Assembly (NCBI GenBank): GCA_020072785.1 | Contig: JAIQGG010000001.1 | Span: 62,001-126,000 of the forward strand | Source: Terriglobia bacterium | Lineage (GTDB): Bacteria > Acidobacteriota > Terriglobia > Acidiferrales > UBA7541 | Length of the DNA stretch: 64,000 bases | Direction: 5' to 3' | Part shown: one piece after another, positions 1 through 8,405 of the stretch | How the letters are laid out: every line of letters starts with the position of its first letter | Numbering within the stretch: the stretch's first letter is position 1 | Position numbers and translations under genes: made by a program | Notes under the pieces: generated by a model | What the model was told of the DNA's origin: nothing | Databases searched by the model: none | The model's input: the letters and a program-made list of their open reading frames with translations, nothing else

Positions 1-321
1 CCGCTCTCGGCCCGGATTTCTCTCTGCCAGCGTCTCCCGCAGAGACAGCGCTCCCTCCGGCCAACCCCTAGCCCGGAGCGTCCCGGTCATTTGCGAGTCA
101 TGGACCACGGGTCATGTCACCCCTGCGAATTTCCGCGTGCTGCGCCTGTCGCCGTGACGCGGGCCAGCCCCGTCCAGCCGCCGCCGGTCGAACGGGAGCG
201 ACGGGCTAATTCCGGCTGGCCGCCGGGCAGGGATTTGCGATACTTTGAGGGTTATGCCCCCGCGATGGTTGTTCCCTTTTGCGGGCGGAGCGCATCGCCG
301 GTTTCTGCTGGAGGTGTCCCG
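1..321. other. Leading stretch without a supported gene
   Basis: No convincing coding sequence ends or starts here. An open frame runs in from position 91 in front of the cupin gene, but its translation looks like translated noncoding DNA and has no ribosome-binding site. The good Shine-Dalgarno at 310-314 belongs to the ATG at 322. A promoter for the cupin gene presumably lies here, but I see no strong -35/-10 pair. Confidence 0.5.
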
Positions 322-1161
322 ATGGCCATCACTTGCAATGTAAGTGCGGTTGCCGCGGAGCCGCTCGTCAACGGGGTCGAACGCCAGAGGCTTCTCACGC
401 AAGAGCGCGTCGCAGGCACGAACATCCTGCTCGACCGGCTGACGTTCGCGGCGGGCGCCTCGTTCGAGTTCGCGGTTCCCGGGCAGAGCCTCGCCTGGTT
501 CCAGATGCTCGCTGGCGAGGCCAGGATTACTCACGCCCAGGGCAGCGAAGCGCTTTCCGAGGTCCACGTCGTCTTTCTGCCCCCGGGCTTCCGGGGGACG
601 CTGACGAGCGCTCGCGGGGCGCGCCTGCTTTACGCCGAGGTTCCCAACGCCACGCGCTTCGATCCCGCCCTCGCGGCGCATCCTCCCCAATTCCGCGTAG
701 TGGATTGGACGCGCGAGCCCGTGCTCCACTCGCAACATGACGCGCGCAAGCGCATCTATCTCGCGACCCCCAAGCTCTTCGGCACCAAGGCCATCAAGGG
801 CGAGATGATCATCTACCCGCCGGGAACGACCGCGGCGAACCATCATCACGAGGGCGCGGAGCACTTCATGTACATCCTGCGCGGCCACGGCACCGCGTAC
901 GCCAACGAGAAGCCCTTCCCGGTGCGCGAGGGCGACGTGGTGTACTACCCGGATCGCGAGCGGCATTATTTGTCTGCCGGGGGCGACGAGGACATGGTGT
1001 TCGCCGAGTTTTTCGCGCCCGGCGAATGCACCACCGTCTGGGTGGACGAAAGCAAGGTGTGCACCTGGCTGCCCACCGGCCGCGATATCCGCGGCGGCAC
1101 GCCGGCGCGCGAAATCAAAGGCCACAGCCTGGCGGAGTCCGCGATTCCCCAGGACGTGTAA
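322..1161 (+). CDS. Bicupin protein, ureidoglycine-aminohydrolase-like fold
   Basis: This encodes 279 residues. ATG 322 is chosen because GGAGG sits seven bases upstream; an in-frame extension to 91 looks noncoding. Two cupin barrels are visible. The first (about residues 30-110) lacks an obvious metal triad. The second (about 150-240) has a metal site: HHHEGAEH at 174-181 and a distal His near 215 in DRERHY. The order of a degenerate and then an active cupin resembles (S)-ureidoglycine aminohydrolase and related bicupins, but no purine-degradation genes are nearby, so the substrate is unknown. It is probably a cytoplasmic metal-dependent enzyme. It stands alone; the next gene lies 400 bases downstream. 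Family confidence is high, function low. Confidence 0.8.
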   Translation: MAITCNVSAVAAEPLVNGVERQRLLTQERVAGTNILLDRLTFAAGASFEFAVPGQSLAWFQMLAGEARITHAQGSEALSEVHVVFLPPGFRGTLTSARGARLLYAEVPNATRFDPALAAHPPQFRVVDWTREPVLHSQHDARKRIYLATPKLFGTKAIKGEMIIYPPGTTAANHHHEGAEHFMYILRGHGTAYANEKPFPVREGDVVYYPDRERHYLSAGGDEDMVFAEFFAPGECTTVWVDESKVCTWLPTGRDIRGGTPAREIKGHSLAESAIPQDV

Positions 1162-1277
1162 ACGCGCGGCACCCGGCGGAAACATTCCGGGCGCTTCCTT
1201 CGTCCAGCAGACTGCGATAAAATTCCTTTTTTTAGGTTTTCTAGCGCCTGGCGCAATTCATCCCGACTTGGCCGGAT

Positions 1278-1344
1278 CCCGGCCTCTTCTTTTCGATGCT
1301 TTGCCCGCCTGAAGGCCGCCGCTATACGTGTTTTTAGCCCTTTT
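1278..1344 (+). repeat. Dispersed intergenic repeat, copy 1
   Basis: The segment containing TTGCCCGCCTG and then GCCGCT and GCCCTTT is found again at 34276-34339 in the same orientation, with scattered substitutions and small indels. Both copies lie between genes. Confidence 0.55.
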
Positions 1345-1383
1345 CCGCGGCCTGCTAACGAGCAGGGATGTTTTTAGAGAGCT

Positions 1384-1412
1384 TTGACCCATCCCGGAAA
1401 ACTTATCGTAAT
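1384..1412 (+). promoter_or_regulatory. Candidate sigma-70 promoter of the TonB receptor
   Basis: TTGACC at 1384-1389 and CGTAAT at 1407-1412 are 17 bases apart. The -35 matches five of six consensus bases and the -10 four of six. This is inferred from sequence only. Confidence 0.35.
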
Positions 1413-1566
1413 CGGCAATTGAGTGTGTTATGCTCCGGCCAATTTCTTGAACATGGGGGGCTGGGGACCTCGCCGTGTCGCTTACCTAAACCTCGACCGG
1501 GCCTCGAGACACGGACGGAAGTCCACTGACCATTACGAGTTCAAACTTAGGAGTGGAGGGGTGATT

Positions 1567-4500
1567 ATGCTTCGTTCAATGATCTGCGTTTTGTTGTGTC
1601 TGATCTTTTCACTGGCAGCGATGGGACAACTCCCGACTGCCACCTTGAATGGAACGGTGACGGATCCGCAGGGCGGATCGGTCGCCAGCGCTAAGGTCAC
1701 GATTACCAACCAAGGCACAGGCATCGCGCGCGACACGACCACCGATGCGCAGGGCTTCTACACCTTCGCCAACATGGCTCCGGGAGACTACACGCTGCGC
1801 ATCGAGGCTCCCTCGTTTGCGACCTCGGAAGCGAAAGATGTCCGCTTGGAGGTTGGCCGCACCACGACGGTGGACGTGAAGCTGGTCCTGGCTAAAGTGG
1901 GCCAGGTCGTAAATGTGCAAGTGGGCGAGGTGCAGGTCGAGCTGACCCAGTCCGAGGTCCAGGGCTTGGTGGAATCCCAGACAATAGAAAACATCCCTTT
2001 GAACGGCCGCAACTTCCTGGAGCTGGCCTTCCTGATTCCCGGCAACCGGCCGGCGACCAATTTTGATCCGACCAAGACGAATACCCTGGAAGTTTCGTCG
2101 GCAGGCGCGTTTGGCCGTGGCGGCAACCTGACGATTGACGGCGGTGACAACAACGATGAGGTCGTTGGTGGAACGCTGGCCAACCTGCCCGAAGACAGTG
2201 TGCAGGAATTTCAGATCGCCACGAACAAGTTCACCGCGGAAGTGGGCCGTTCGGGCTCCAGCATCATCAACATCATCACCAAATCCGGAACCAATGACCT
2301 GCACGGCTCGGCCTTCCTCTTCTTCCGGCACAAGACGCTGCAGGGCCTGCCCGCGACCTTTGACCGTACCCAGCCCACGCCCTCGTTCGCCCGCGAACAA
2401 TTCGGCGGATCCGCCGGCGGGGCGTTTAAGAAGGACCATGCATGGTGGTTCGTCTCCTCGGAGTACCGCCACCAGACGCACGCGGTCTCCGTGGGCCAGC
2501 GCGATTTCACATCGAACACGGTTGTCAGCGGCTCGGCGCCCGCGTTCCTCCACGATTTTCTTCTGGACGCGCGCACCGACTTCAGGCTGACGAGCAAGGA
2601 CACCCTGGCGGTGCGCTACTCGTTCAATCGCTCCCTGGGCATTGACAACGGCAGCTTGAAGCAAGCGCAAGGCACGGCCGCCAACCGGCAGTCCGCTCTG
2701 AATCGCTTCAATTCCGTGCTCGCCAACTGGACGCGCATGATTTCACCGAGCGTGATCAACAGCCTGATCTTTCACGCCGACTACTTTTTGAACGATATGC
2801 CGGCCTTCAGTCCGGATGATCCGATCACCAATCCCGGGGGACTGGCCGCGGGCAACGAACTGCGATTCCCCACCCTGCAGGACGGAGCCAACTTCCGCAT
2901 TCCGCAGATCACGAAGTTCAACCGTTACCAGCTCCGCGACACCCTGAGTTGGGTGCTGGGCAATCACACCGTGCGCTTCGGCGGCGAATGGCAGCACCTC
3001 AATACCTACGCGCTCTTCGACCTCTACGGCAGCGGCAGCATTGTCCTGACCCAGAATTTTGCCACTCAAGACCTGAACGGAGATGGCTTAATCAATGACC
3101 TCGACATCCCCATTGCCTATGCGCTCCAGAGTGCGGCGCCCTCGCGCCCGCCGAGCGTTCCCTTCTACCCCAACGCCTATTTCGGCACCTACGTTCAGGA
3201 TGATTGGCGGCTGCGGCCAAGTTTCACCGTGAACATGGGTTTGCGCTGGGAGTTCGACGACGTCGTAGGCGACGCCAGCAACCTGCGCCCCTGCCCAGAC
3301 CTCACCACTGCGGATAACACCTGCGAGTTCGCCGAGAATATCCTGGGCACCCATAGCGGGAAGGACCTGAAGCAGTTTGGGCCGCGCATCGGTTTCGCCT
3401 GGGATCCGCTCAAGCACGGGGAGACAGTGGTCCGGGGCGGTTACGGCATCTACTATGACCGTGTAGTCACGGAGGTGCCTCTGCTCGAGCTGCTCTTGAA
3501 CGGGCGCATTCTGCCCTTGGCGGCGTTTAACGGCTCGACCTGCACTTCGGCTATTGCTCCGGCTTCGCAAGACCAGACGCTCGGCGGATGCTTCTATAGC
3601 GATTCCACTTATGATCCGGGCACACCCACTCTGGCTGCTCCCTTCTCCGGGGGAGCAGCCGTATTCGGCATCGGCGTCAACCATATCGACCCGAAAGCCA
3701 AGCATCCCTACGTCCAGCAATTCACTCTCGGCGTGCAGCAGATGTTCGCCAAGAACTGGCTGATTTCCGCCGACGGCCTGCACAACTTCGGGCAGCGCTT
3801 CCTGTGGGGCCGGCTGTTGCGCAACACCACCAGCACCTCGCCGAATATCGTCTGCACGAACGGATTCGACCCGTGCACCATCACCGACCCGCTGACGGGG
3901 CGTTCCGACCAGGTGACCAACATCGAGTCCTCGGCCAAGAGCTGGTATGACGCATTGCTCTTCAGCCTGCAGAAGCGGCCCACGGGCAGCGCCAATTTCC
4001 GCTGGGGCTTCAACGTCAACTACACGCTCTCGAAAACCCTCAACTACTCGAACGACGACCAGATTCCCTTTAACGGCGCCGAGGATGCCGTCAACCTCAT
4101 CTTCCGCAGCAACAACTCGCAACTAGAGAAGGGCTATGCGCCCACCGACGAACGCCACCGCCTCGTCTTCTACGGCGTTTTCGAGGTGCCCTGGAAGATC
4201 ACCCTCTCACCTATCTGGACCCTGAGCTCTTCCGTGCCCATGAATTCGCTGGTGCCGGCCCTGGGCACGCGCCTGCCCCTCCTGGCGCGTAACGCCCTGG
4301 GGCGCAGCATTACGACGGGAGCTGAGTTGAACACGGTCATTGCGGCGTGGAACGCACTGCCGGTGTGCAGCGGCGTGAACCAGATTCCCTGTAACCCTGG
4401 GATCACGCTGAACCCAGTAAACCCCAACCTGAAGTTTGGCAGCAGCTTTAACTCCTTCGACCTGCGGGGCACCAAGACCTGGACTCTGTTCAAAGAACAG

Positions 4501-4695
4501 AAGCTGCAATTCATTACCGAGGTCTTCAACCTCTTCAACGTCACCAACATCCGCGGCCTGAACGGCAACAACTTCTCGGGCTACAACAACGACATCACTT
4601 CCCCGGGCTTCAATCAGCCGCTGCGCACGGCCGGCGGCTTCTTCGGCTCGGGCGGCCCGCGGGCGTTCCAGTTCGCATTGCGCTACACGTTCTGA
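1567..4695 (+). CDS. TonB-dependent receptor with carboxypeptidase-regulatory domain (Oar-like)
   Basis: This encodes 1042 residues. ATG 1567 is preceded by GGAGG at 1555-1559 and opens a signal peptide (Leu/Ile/Cys-rich core ending AAMGQ), so the protein is exported. Residues about 25-110 form a CarboxypepD_reg beta-sandwich (GTVTDPQGGSVASAKVT). A plug follows (IPLNGRNFLELAFLIPG), then a very long beta-barrel that ends in the aromatic residue typical of outer-membrane proteins (ALRYTF). The length fits the Oar-like receptors that are expanded in Acidobacteriota and thought to import large substrates. The substrate cannot be told; there is no adjacent SusD, hydrolase or TonB gene. A hairpin follows the gene. 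Confidence 0.92.
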   Translation: MLRSMICVLLCLIFSLAAMGQLPTATLNGTVTDPQGGSVASAKVTITNQGTGIARDTTTDAQGFYTFANMAPGDYTLRIEAPSFATSEAKDVRLEVGRTTTVDVKLVLAKVGQVVNVQVGEVQVELTQSEVQGLVESQTIENIPLNGRNFLELAFLIPGNRPATNFDPTKTNTLEVSSAGAFGRGGNLTIDGGDNNDEVVGGTLANLPEDSVQEFQIATNKFTAEVGRSGSSIINIITKSGTNDLHGSAFLFFRHKTLQGLPATFDRTQPTPSFAREQFGGSAGGAFKKDHAWWFVSSEYRHQTHAVSVGQRDFTSNTVVSGSAPAFLHDFLLDARTDFRLTSKDTLAVRYSFNRSLGIDNGSLKQAQGTAANRQSALNRFNSVLANWTRMISPSVINSLIFHADYFLNDMPAFSPDDPITNPGGLAAGNELRFPTLQDGANFRIPQITKFNRYQLRDTLSWVLGNHTVRFGGEWQHLNTYALFDLYGSGSIVLTQNFATQDLNGDGLINDLDIPIAYALQSAAPSRPPSVPFYPNAYFGTYVQDDWRLRPSFTVNMGLRWEFDDVVGDASNLRPCPDLTTADNTCEFAENILGTHSGKDLKQFGPRIGFAWDPLKHGETVVRGGYGIYYDRVVTEVPLLELLLNGRILPLAAFNGSTCTSAIAPASQDQTLGGCFYSDSTYDPGTPTLAAPFSGGAAVFGIGVNHIDPKAKHPYVQQFTLGVQQMFAKNWLISADGLHNFGQRFLWGRLLRNTTSTSPNIVCTNGFDPCTITDPLTGRSDQVTNIESSAKSWYDALLFSLQKRPTGSANFRWGFNVNYTLSKTLNYSNDDQIPFNGAEDAVNLIFRSNNSQLEKGYAPTDERHRLVFYGVFEVPWKITLSPIWTLSSSVPMNSLVPALGTRLPLLARNALGRSITTGAELNTVIAAWNALPVCSGVNQIPCNPGITLNPVNPNLKFGSSFNSFDLRGTKTWTLFKEQKLQFITEVFNLFNVTNIRGLNGNNFSGYNNDITSPGFNQPLRTAGGFFGSGGPRAFQFALRYTF

Positions 4696-4734
4696 TCCGT
4701 GTCGTAAACGCGAAAGGGGGAAGTCTGGAGGATG

Positions 4735-4772
4735 TGGCGGGGGAGAGCCAGGCGGGTTCTCTCCCGCCATTT
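4735..4772 (+). terminator. Possible terminator of the TonB receptor gene
   Basis: GGCGGGGGAGAG and CTCTCCCGCC are nearly complementary around an 11-base loop. The stem has a two-base bulge and is followed only by a weak T-rich stretch (ATTTGTGTCTT). It lies 40 bases after the receptor stop codon. Confidence 0.4.
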
Positions 4773-4933
4773 GTGTCTTGGCGCGGATGCGATCCGCGGG
4801 GAGGCTCCGGAGCGTCAGAGGGGAAGCAGTTCGAAAACGGACAGTTTTCGGCAAGGGCGAAAAAGGATATCTTCAAGGAAGTAACCGCTTGCACCAGTCG
4901 AATTTTCCACGAGGATAGCCGCGAGGAGCGCCC

Positions 4934-5377
4934 ATGCACTCTGGCTCGCCGCAGAAAACCAGAGCGGCGCTGAAAAATCCGCTGCTGTACACGTCGCTGG
5001 CGCTGGGCGTGGCCCTGCTCTATGTGGCCTGGATTTTTTTCGGACGCTGGCAGGAGAACCGCGCGCTGGAACAGCGCGCGGCGGAGAAGCGGCGCGCCGA
5101 GGACCGGCGGACGGTGGAATCCCTGGGCGGGAAGCGCCTGGAAATCCAGACTTTTTATGCTTCTCCGGGGATGGTGCGGCGCGGGGAGACGGCGCAGTTG
5201 TGCTATGGGGTGGCCAACGCCAAGAAGGTGACGCTGGAGCCGCCGGTTGGACCGGTGTGGCCGTCGTATTCCCGCTGCCTGGACGTAAACCCAACGAATG
5301 ACACGACCTACACCCTGACCGTGGAAGATGGCCAGGGAAACAGCAAGAGCGCGACGCTGACCATCCAGGTGCGCTAG
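4934..5377 (+). CDS. Small membrane-anchored protein with an Ig-like C-terminal domain
   Basis: This encodes 147 residues, with GAGGAG upstream of the ATG. A positively charged N-terminus is followed by one membrane segment (about residues 16-36, YTSLALGVALLYVAWIFFG), a charged coiled-coil-like linker (QENRALEQRAAEKRR), and an all-beta domain with the pattern of Ig-like repeats (YTLTVEDGQGNSKSATLTIQV). The topology is probably one helix with the beta domain in the periplasm. No function is recognised. It lies between the TonB receptor and greA on the same strand but is spaced from both. Confidence 0.7.
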   Translation: MHSGSPQKTRAALKNPLLYTSLALGVALLYVAWIFFGRWQENRALEQRAAEKRRAEDRRTVESLGGKRLEIQTFYASPGMVRRGETAQLCYGVANAKKVTLEPPVGPVWPSYSRCLDVNPTNDTTYTLTVEDGQGNSKSATLTIQVR

Positions 5378-5519
5378 GCAGCCGCGCGGCGGCCATCCAG
5401 GGACCAAGCCGGAGTTGCTCTTGTGGCGGGAAATCGCCCCACACTATAATAGAAGCTTGCGGGGATAGACCGGCCTCCCAGTGGCCGCTCGCCCCGCAAG
5501 ACCTTTTTGGAAGAGACCT

Positions 5520-5999
5520 ATGTCCGACCCACTGAGCAAGATCAAGAAAAAGCTTCAGGAAGAGATCGCCGCGCTGGAGCACGAGCTGAACATTGAGCTC
5601 CCCAAGGAGATCGCGGTGGCGCGGGCCCACGGCGACCTCTCCGAGAACGCGGAATACAAGTACGCCAAGGAGCGGCAGGGATACGTCAACGCGAAAATCG
5701 GCCACCTGAAAAAGCGCATGGGCGACCTGGGGATGCTGAACCTGACGAACATCCCGAAAGACCGCTCGGGCTACGGCTCGCGCATCTGGGTGATGGATGT
5801 GCAGAGGTCCGTGAAGGTGGAATACAAGCTGGTGAGCACCGAGGAAGCCGACGTGGAGAAGGGGCTGCTCTCCACGACCTCGCCGATCGGCAAGGCGCTG
5901 CTCAACCGGCGCGTGGGCGACGAGGTGCAGGTGCAGACGCCCGCGGGAATCAAAGAGTTCGAAATCGTGCGCCTGCTGACCATCCACGAAGACGACTAG
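5520..5999 (+). CDS. greA: Transcription elongation factor GreA
   Basis: This encodes 159 residues, the usual GreA length. ATG 5520 gives a start matching the family; an in-frame extension to 5481 is unneeded. The N-terminal coiled coil (about 1-75) has the acidic tip region DLSENAEYKYAKERQG, the hallmark that reaches into the RNA polymerase secondary channel and stimulates transcript cleavage. The C-terminal FKBP-like domain ends STTSPIGKALLNRRVGDEV, also typical. A hydrophobic residue in the DLGMLNL linker region precedes a domain slightly more divergent than in E. coli, but the family call is secure. Confidence 0.95.
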   Translation: MSDPLSKIKKKLQEEIAALEHELNIELPKEIAVARAHGDLSENAEYKYAKERQGYVNAKIGHLKKRMGDLGMLNLTNIPKDRSGYGSRIWVMDVQRSVKVEYKLVSTEEADVEKGLLSTTSPIGKALLNRRVGDEVQVQTPAGIKEFEIVRLLTIHEDD

Positions 6000-6141
6000 A
6001 TTTTCCACCGGAATTGCGCGGGACACTTTCCTGCCTGTCCCGTTGCTGCGCAAAACGATAAAACCAAGAGGACCGGCAGGAATGCCTGTCTTGCTTCCTC
6101 CCGTCTGGACAAAGCGGCAGCGCTTTGCCATGCTCGCCGGG

Positions 6142-7059
6142 ATGAAACCCTCTCTGATCGTGCATGGTGGCGCGTGGGATATTCCGGACGAGGCGGTGGA
6201 AGCCTGCCAGGATGGCCTGCGGCGCGCCCTGGAGGCCGGCTGGGCGATCCTGTTGCGCGGGGGCGCGGCGCTGGACGCGGTGGAAGCGGTGATCGTGGTC
6301 CTCGAAGACGCCCCGGTCTTTGACGCGGGCACCGGCTCGCACCTGAACCTGGACGGGCGCGTCGAATGCGACGCCATCGTGATGGACGGTGAGACGCTGC
6401 GCGCCGGCGCGGTGGCCGCGGTGCAGCGCATCCGCAATCCGATCCGCCTGGCGCGCGCGGTGCTGGAGAACTGCGCGCACATGATGCTGGTCGGGGAAGG
6501 CGCGGAGCGCTACGCGAAAGACCAGGGCATGGCCTGGTGCGATCCGGAAGAGCTGGTGACGGCGGCGGAGCGCGAAGCCTGGAAACGCTGCCGCGAGGGA
6601 ATGCACGCCGCGGCGCACCACCGGGGCCACGAGCAGGGCACGGTCGGCGCGGTGGCGGTGGATCGCGAGGGACGGCTCGTCGCCGGGACCTCGACGGGCG
6701 GCACCTGCTGCAAGCTTCCCGGGCGTGTCGGCGATTCCCCGCTGATCGGCTGCGGCTGCTATGCCGATGCCACCGCCGGCGGGGTCTCCTGCACGGGCCA
6801 TGGCGAGGCCATCATGAAAATCGTGATGGCCAAGACCGCGGCGGACAACCTGCGGCGGCTCGCGGACTCGGATGAAAAACCGGCGGAGCTGGCCATGCTG
6901 GCGGCCCGCGAAGCGGTGCGCGTGCTGGCGGAACGCGGCCGCGGCACGGGCGGGCTGATCCTGCTCGACCCCGACGGCAATCCCGGCTACGCCTTCAACA
7001 CCCCGCGCATGGCCTACGGCCTGGTGGACGCGCGCGGCGCGCTCGTCACTGGGGTCTAG
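6142..7059 (+). CDS. iaaA: Isoaspartyl peptidase / L-asparaginase (Ntn hydrolase)
   Basis: This encodes 305 residues from ATG 6142; an upstream ATG at 6130 is possible. It is a plant-type asparaginase that cleaves isoaspartyl dipeptides and asparagine. The family matures by autocleavage before a threonine that becomes the nucleophile. Here that is Thr167 in EQGTVGAVAVD, splitting the product into alpha and beta chains. Other family blocks are LIVHGGAW at the N-terminus, DAGTGSHLN, STGGTCCKLPGRVGDSPLIG and GYAFNTPRM. There is no signal peptide, so it is probably cytoplasmic and serves in peptide turnover. It follows greA by 140 bases without clear operon evidence. Confidence 0.9.
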   Translation: MKPSLIVHGGAWDIPDEAVEACQDGLRRALEAGWAILLRGGAALDAVEAVIVVLEDAPVFDAGTGSHLNLDGRVECDAIVMDGETLRAGAVAAVQRIRNPIRLARAVLENCAHMMLVGEGAERYAKDQGMAWCDPEELVTAAEREAWKRCREGMHAAAHHRGHEQGTVGAVAVDREGRLVAGTSTGGTCCKLPGRVGDSPLIGCGCYADATAGGVSCTGHGEAIMKIVMAKTAADNLRRLADSDEKPAELAMLAAREAVRVLAERGRGTGGLILLDPDGNPGYAFNTPRMAYGLVDARGALVTGV

Positions 7060-7222
7060 CCTGGAAGCAACGTCCGCAATCCCGTCAGAGTTTCCAGTCC
7101 ATCCTGTCGTTTCCGCAAAGATTTCGCCTGGTTCGAACGCATGCGGCGGAAGCCACCCCACGGTGCCGGACCGCGGGGCCAGCGCAGCAGGAGCGCGCCC
7201 GACGGAAGCCTGTGCTACCGGG

Positions 7223-8044
7223 CTAGCGGCGGGAAGAGCGGTTTGCCAGGCGGCCGTGGTACAGGTCGGCGATGGCGTAGGTGACGCCGGCGAAGACGGT
7301 GACCCGGGGCAGATGGCCGTAGACGGCGTAATAGGCGCCGGCGTCGAGAACCAGCCAGGGGCGCAGCGCGTAAGTGGGAGCAGCGAGCAGGGTCAGCGTC
7401 GCCGGCGAATCAGTGTTGGCCCAGCTGAAACCAGCAATCTCCGCGGTCACGCCCCACTGTTTCGTGAAGGAAGTAGACCAGGAGAGCGCGGAGAAGTAGC
7501 TGCGGTCTAGGCCGCTGGCGCCCTGCCGCCCGAGAAAGTTCACACCTTCGTTGACGTCGAAATGCTGCTTTCCGAAATCCTTGCTGACCAGGACAAGCGC
7601 CTGGTGACTCGTGGCGCCGATTCCCAGGCCGTTTCCCGCCGTCGGCAAAAACGCCGAATACAATACGGAAACCGTGGGCCGCTTGCCTTTCTGCGGAAAC
7701 ATCTTCCATTTGAAGCCCGCGCCGCAATCGCCCATTGCGGAGATACCGCCGTCGCGTTCATAAGGATTATGAAGAAAGCGAAGTTCCAGGTTTTTGAACA
7801 GGCCGAACTTGATCAACCCGTTGATGTTCTGGTGCCCGCGGCCACCTTCGAAACCGTATTCGATTTCCAGGACTCCGCGCTGTACGGCCTCTCCGGTAGT
7901 GGCCAGCGTCGGGCGATTAGGCACGGCCGCGATTTGCTCCCCGCCGGGGTCCGGGGCCTGCGCAAAGACGCGCGGAATGCAAGGTCCGAACCCGATCGTG
8001 GAGAAGGCCAGGGCGGTGATGGCGGCTTTGCTCGGTATACGCAT
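7223..8044 (-). CDS. Predicted outer-membrane beta-barrel protein
   Basis: This encodes 273 residues with a signal peptide (hydrophobic ITALAFSTIGFG, then VFAQA). The mature part has alternating hydrophobic strands with aromatic girdles (LEIEYGFEGG, LELRFLHNPYE, VSVLYSAFLPT, WLVLDAGAYYAV, VTVFAGVTYAI). The pattern resembles the MetA-pathway/phenol-degradation type of outer-membrane channels (PF13557-like). I see no strong Shine-Dalgarno at the chosen ATG, so the exact start is less sure. It is convergent with the peptidase gene upstream and divergent from the EF-G-like gene. Confidence 0.7.
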   Translation of the reverse strand: MRIPSKAAITALAFSTIGFGPCIPRVFAQAPDPGGEQIAAVPNRPTLATTGEAVQRGVLEIEYGFEGGRGHQNINGLIKFGLFKNLELRFLHNPYERDGGISAMGDCGAGFKWKMFPQKGKRPTVSVLYSAFLPTAGNGLGIGATSHQALVLVSKDFGKQHFDVNEGVNFLGRQGASGLDRSYFSALSWSTSFTKQWGVTAEIAGFSWANTDSPATLTLLAAPTYALRPWLVLDAGAYYAVYGHLPRVTVFAGVTYAIADLYHGRLANRSSRR

Positions 8045-8405
8045 GGTCTAGCGGCAAAATCTGAAAAATTTTAGCACGCGCAGGACCCGTGGCCCTGCTT
8101 TTGCCGCACCGCAAAGCTTGTGCGTTACTCCTCCGGCAGGTACCCCGCGGGGGTGCTGCCTCGGCGCGCGAGTAAACACCCCGCCCTGCAAGAGCGCTCT
8201 CCTGGCGCCGCGGCGCCGGGCCGCACATTGCTCCGGGCGAAGGCGTGTGCTAGCATCCGGAATTTCAGGGAGCGGTCCGGGCACTACTGCCTGCTCTGAG
8301 CCTCGCAGCATGAGACCCCAGGATGGGCCGCGCTCTCCTGCCAGCACCAAACGAACCTCGGCGGCGGCCTGCTGCCCGGTAGACCCCCGCCCACTGGGGG
8401 ACTGC

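Larger units (their letters stand above)
1162..1566. other. 405-base intergenic region with dispersed repeat and TonB-receptor leader
   Basis: No gene is seen. Bases 1278-1344 match 34276-34339 at roughly 78% over about 64 bases, so the region carries a dispersed intergenic repeat. A candidate sigma-70 promoter lies at 1384-1412. From it, a leader of about 150 bases would precede the receptor start at 1567. Confidence 0.5.

Noticed and set aside
4734-4973. A 79-residue open frame after the TonB receptor
   Set aside because: It overlaps the following gene start, contains the hairpin and has no Shine-Dalgarno.
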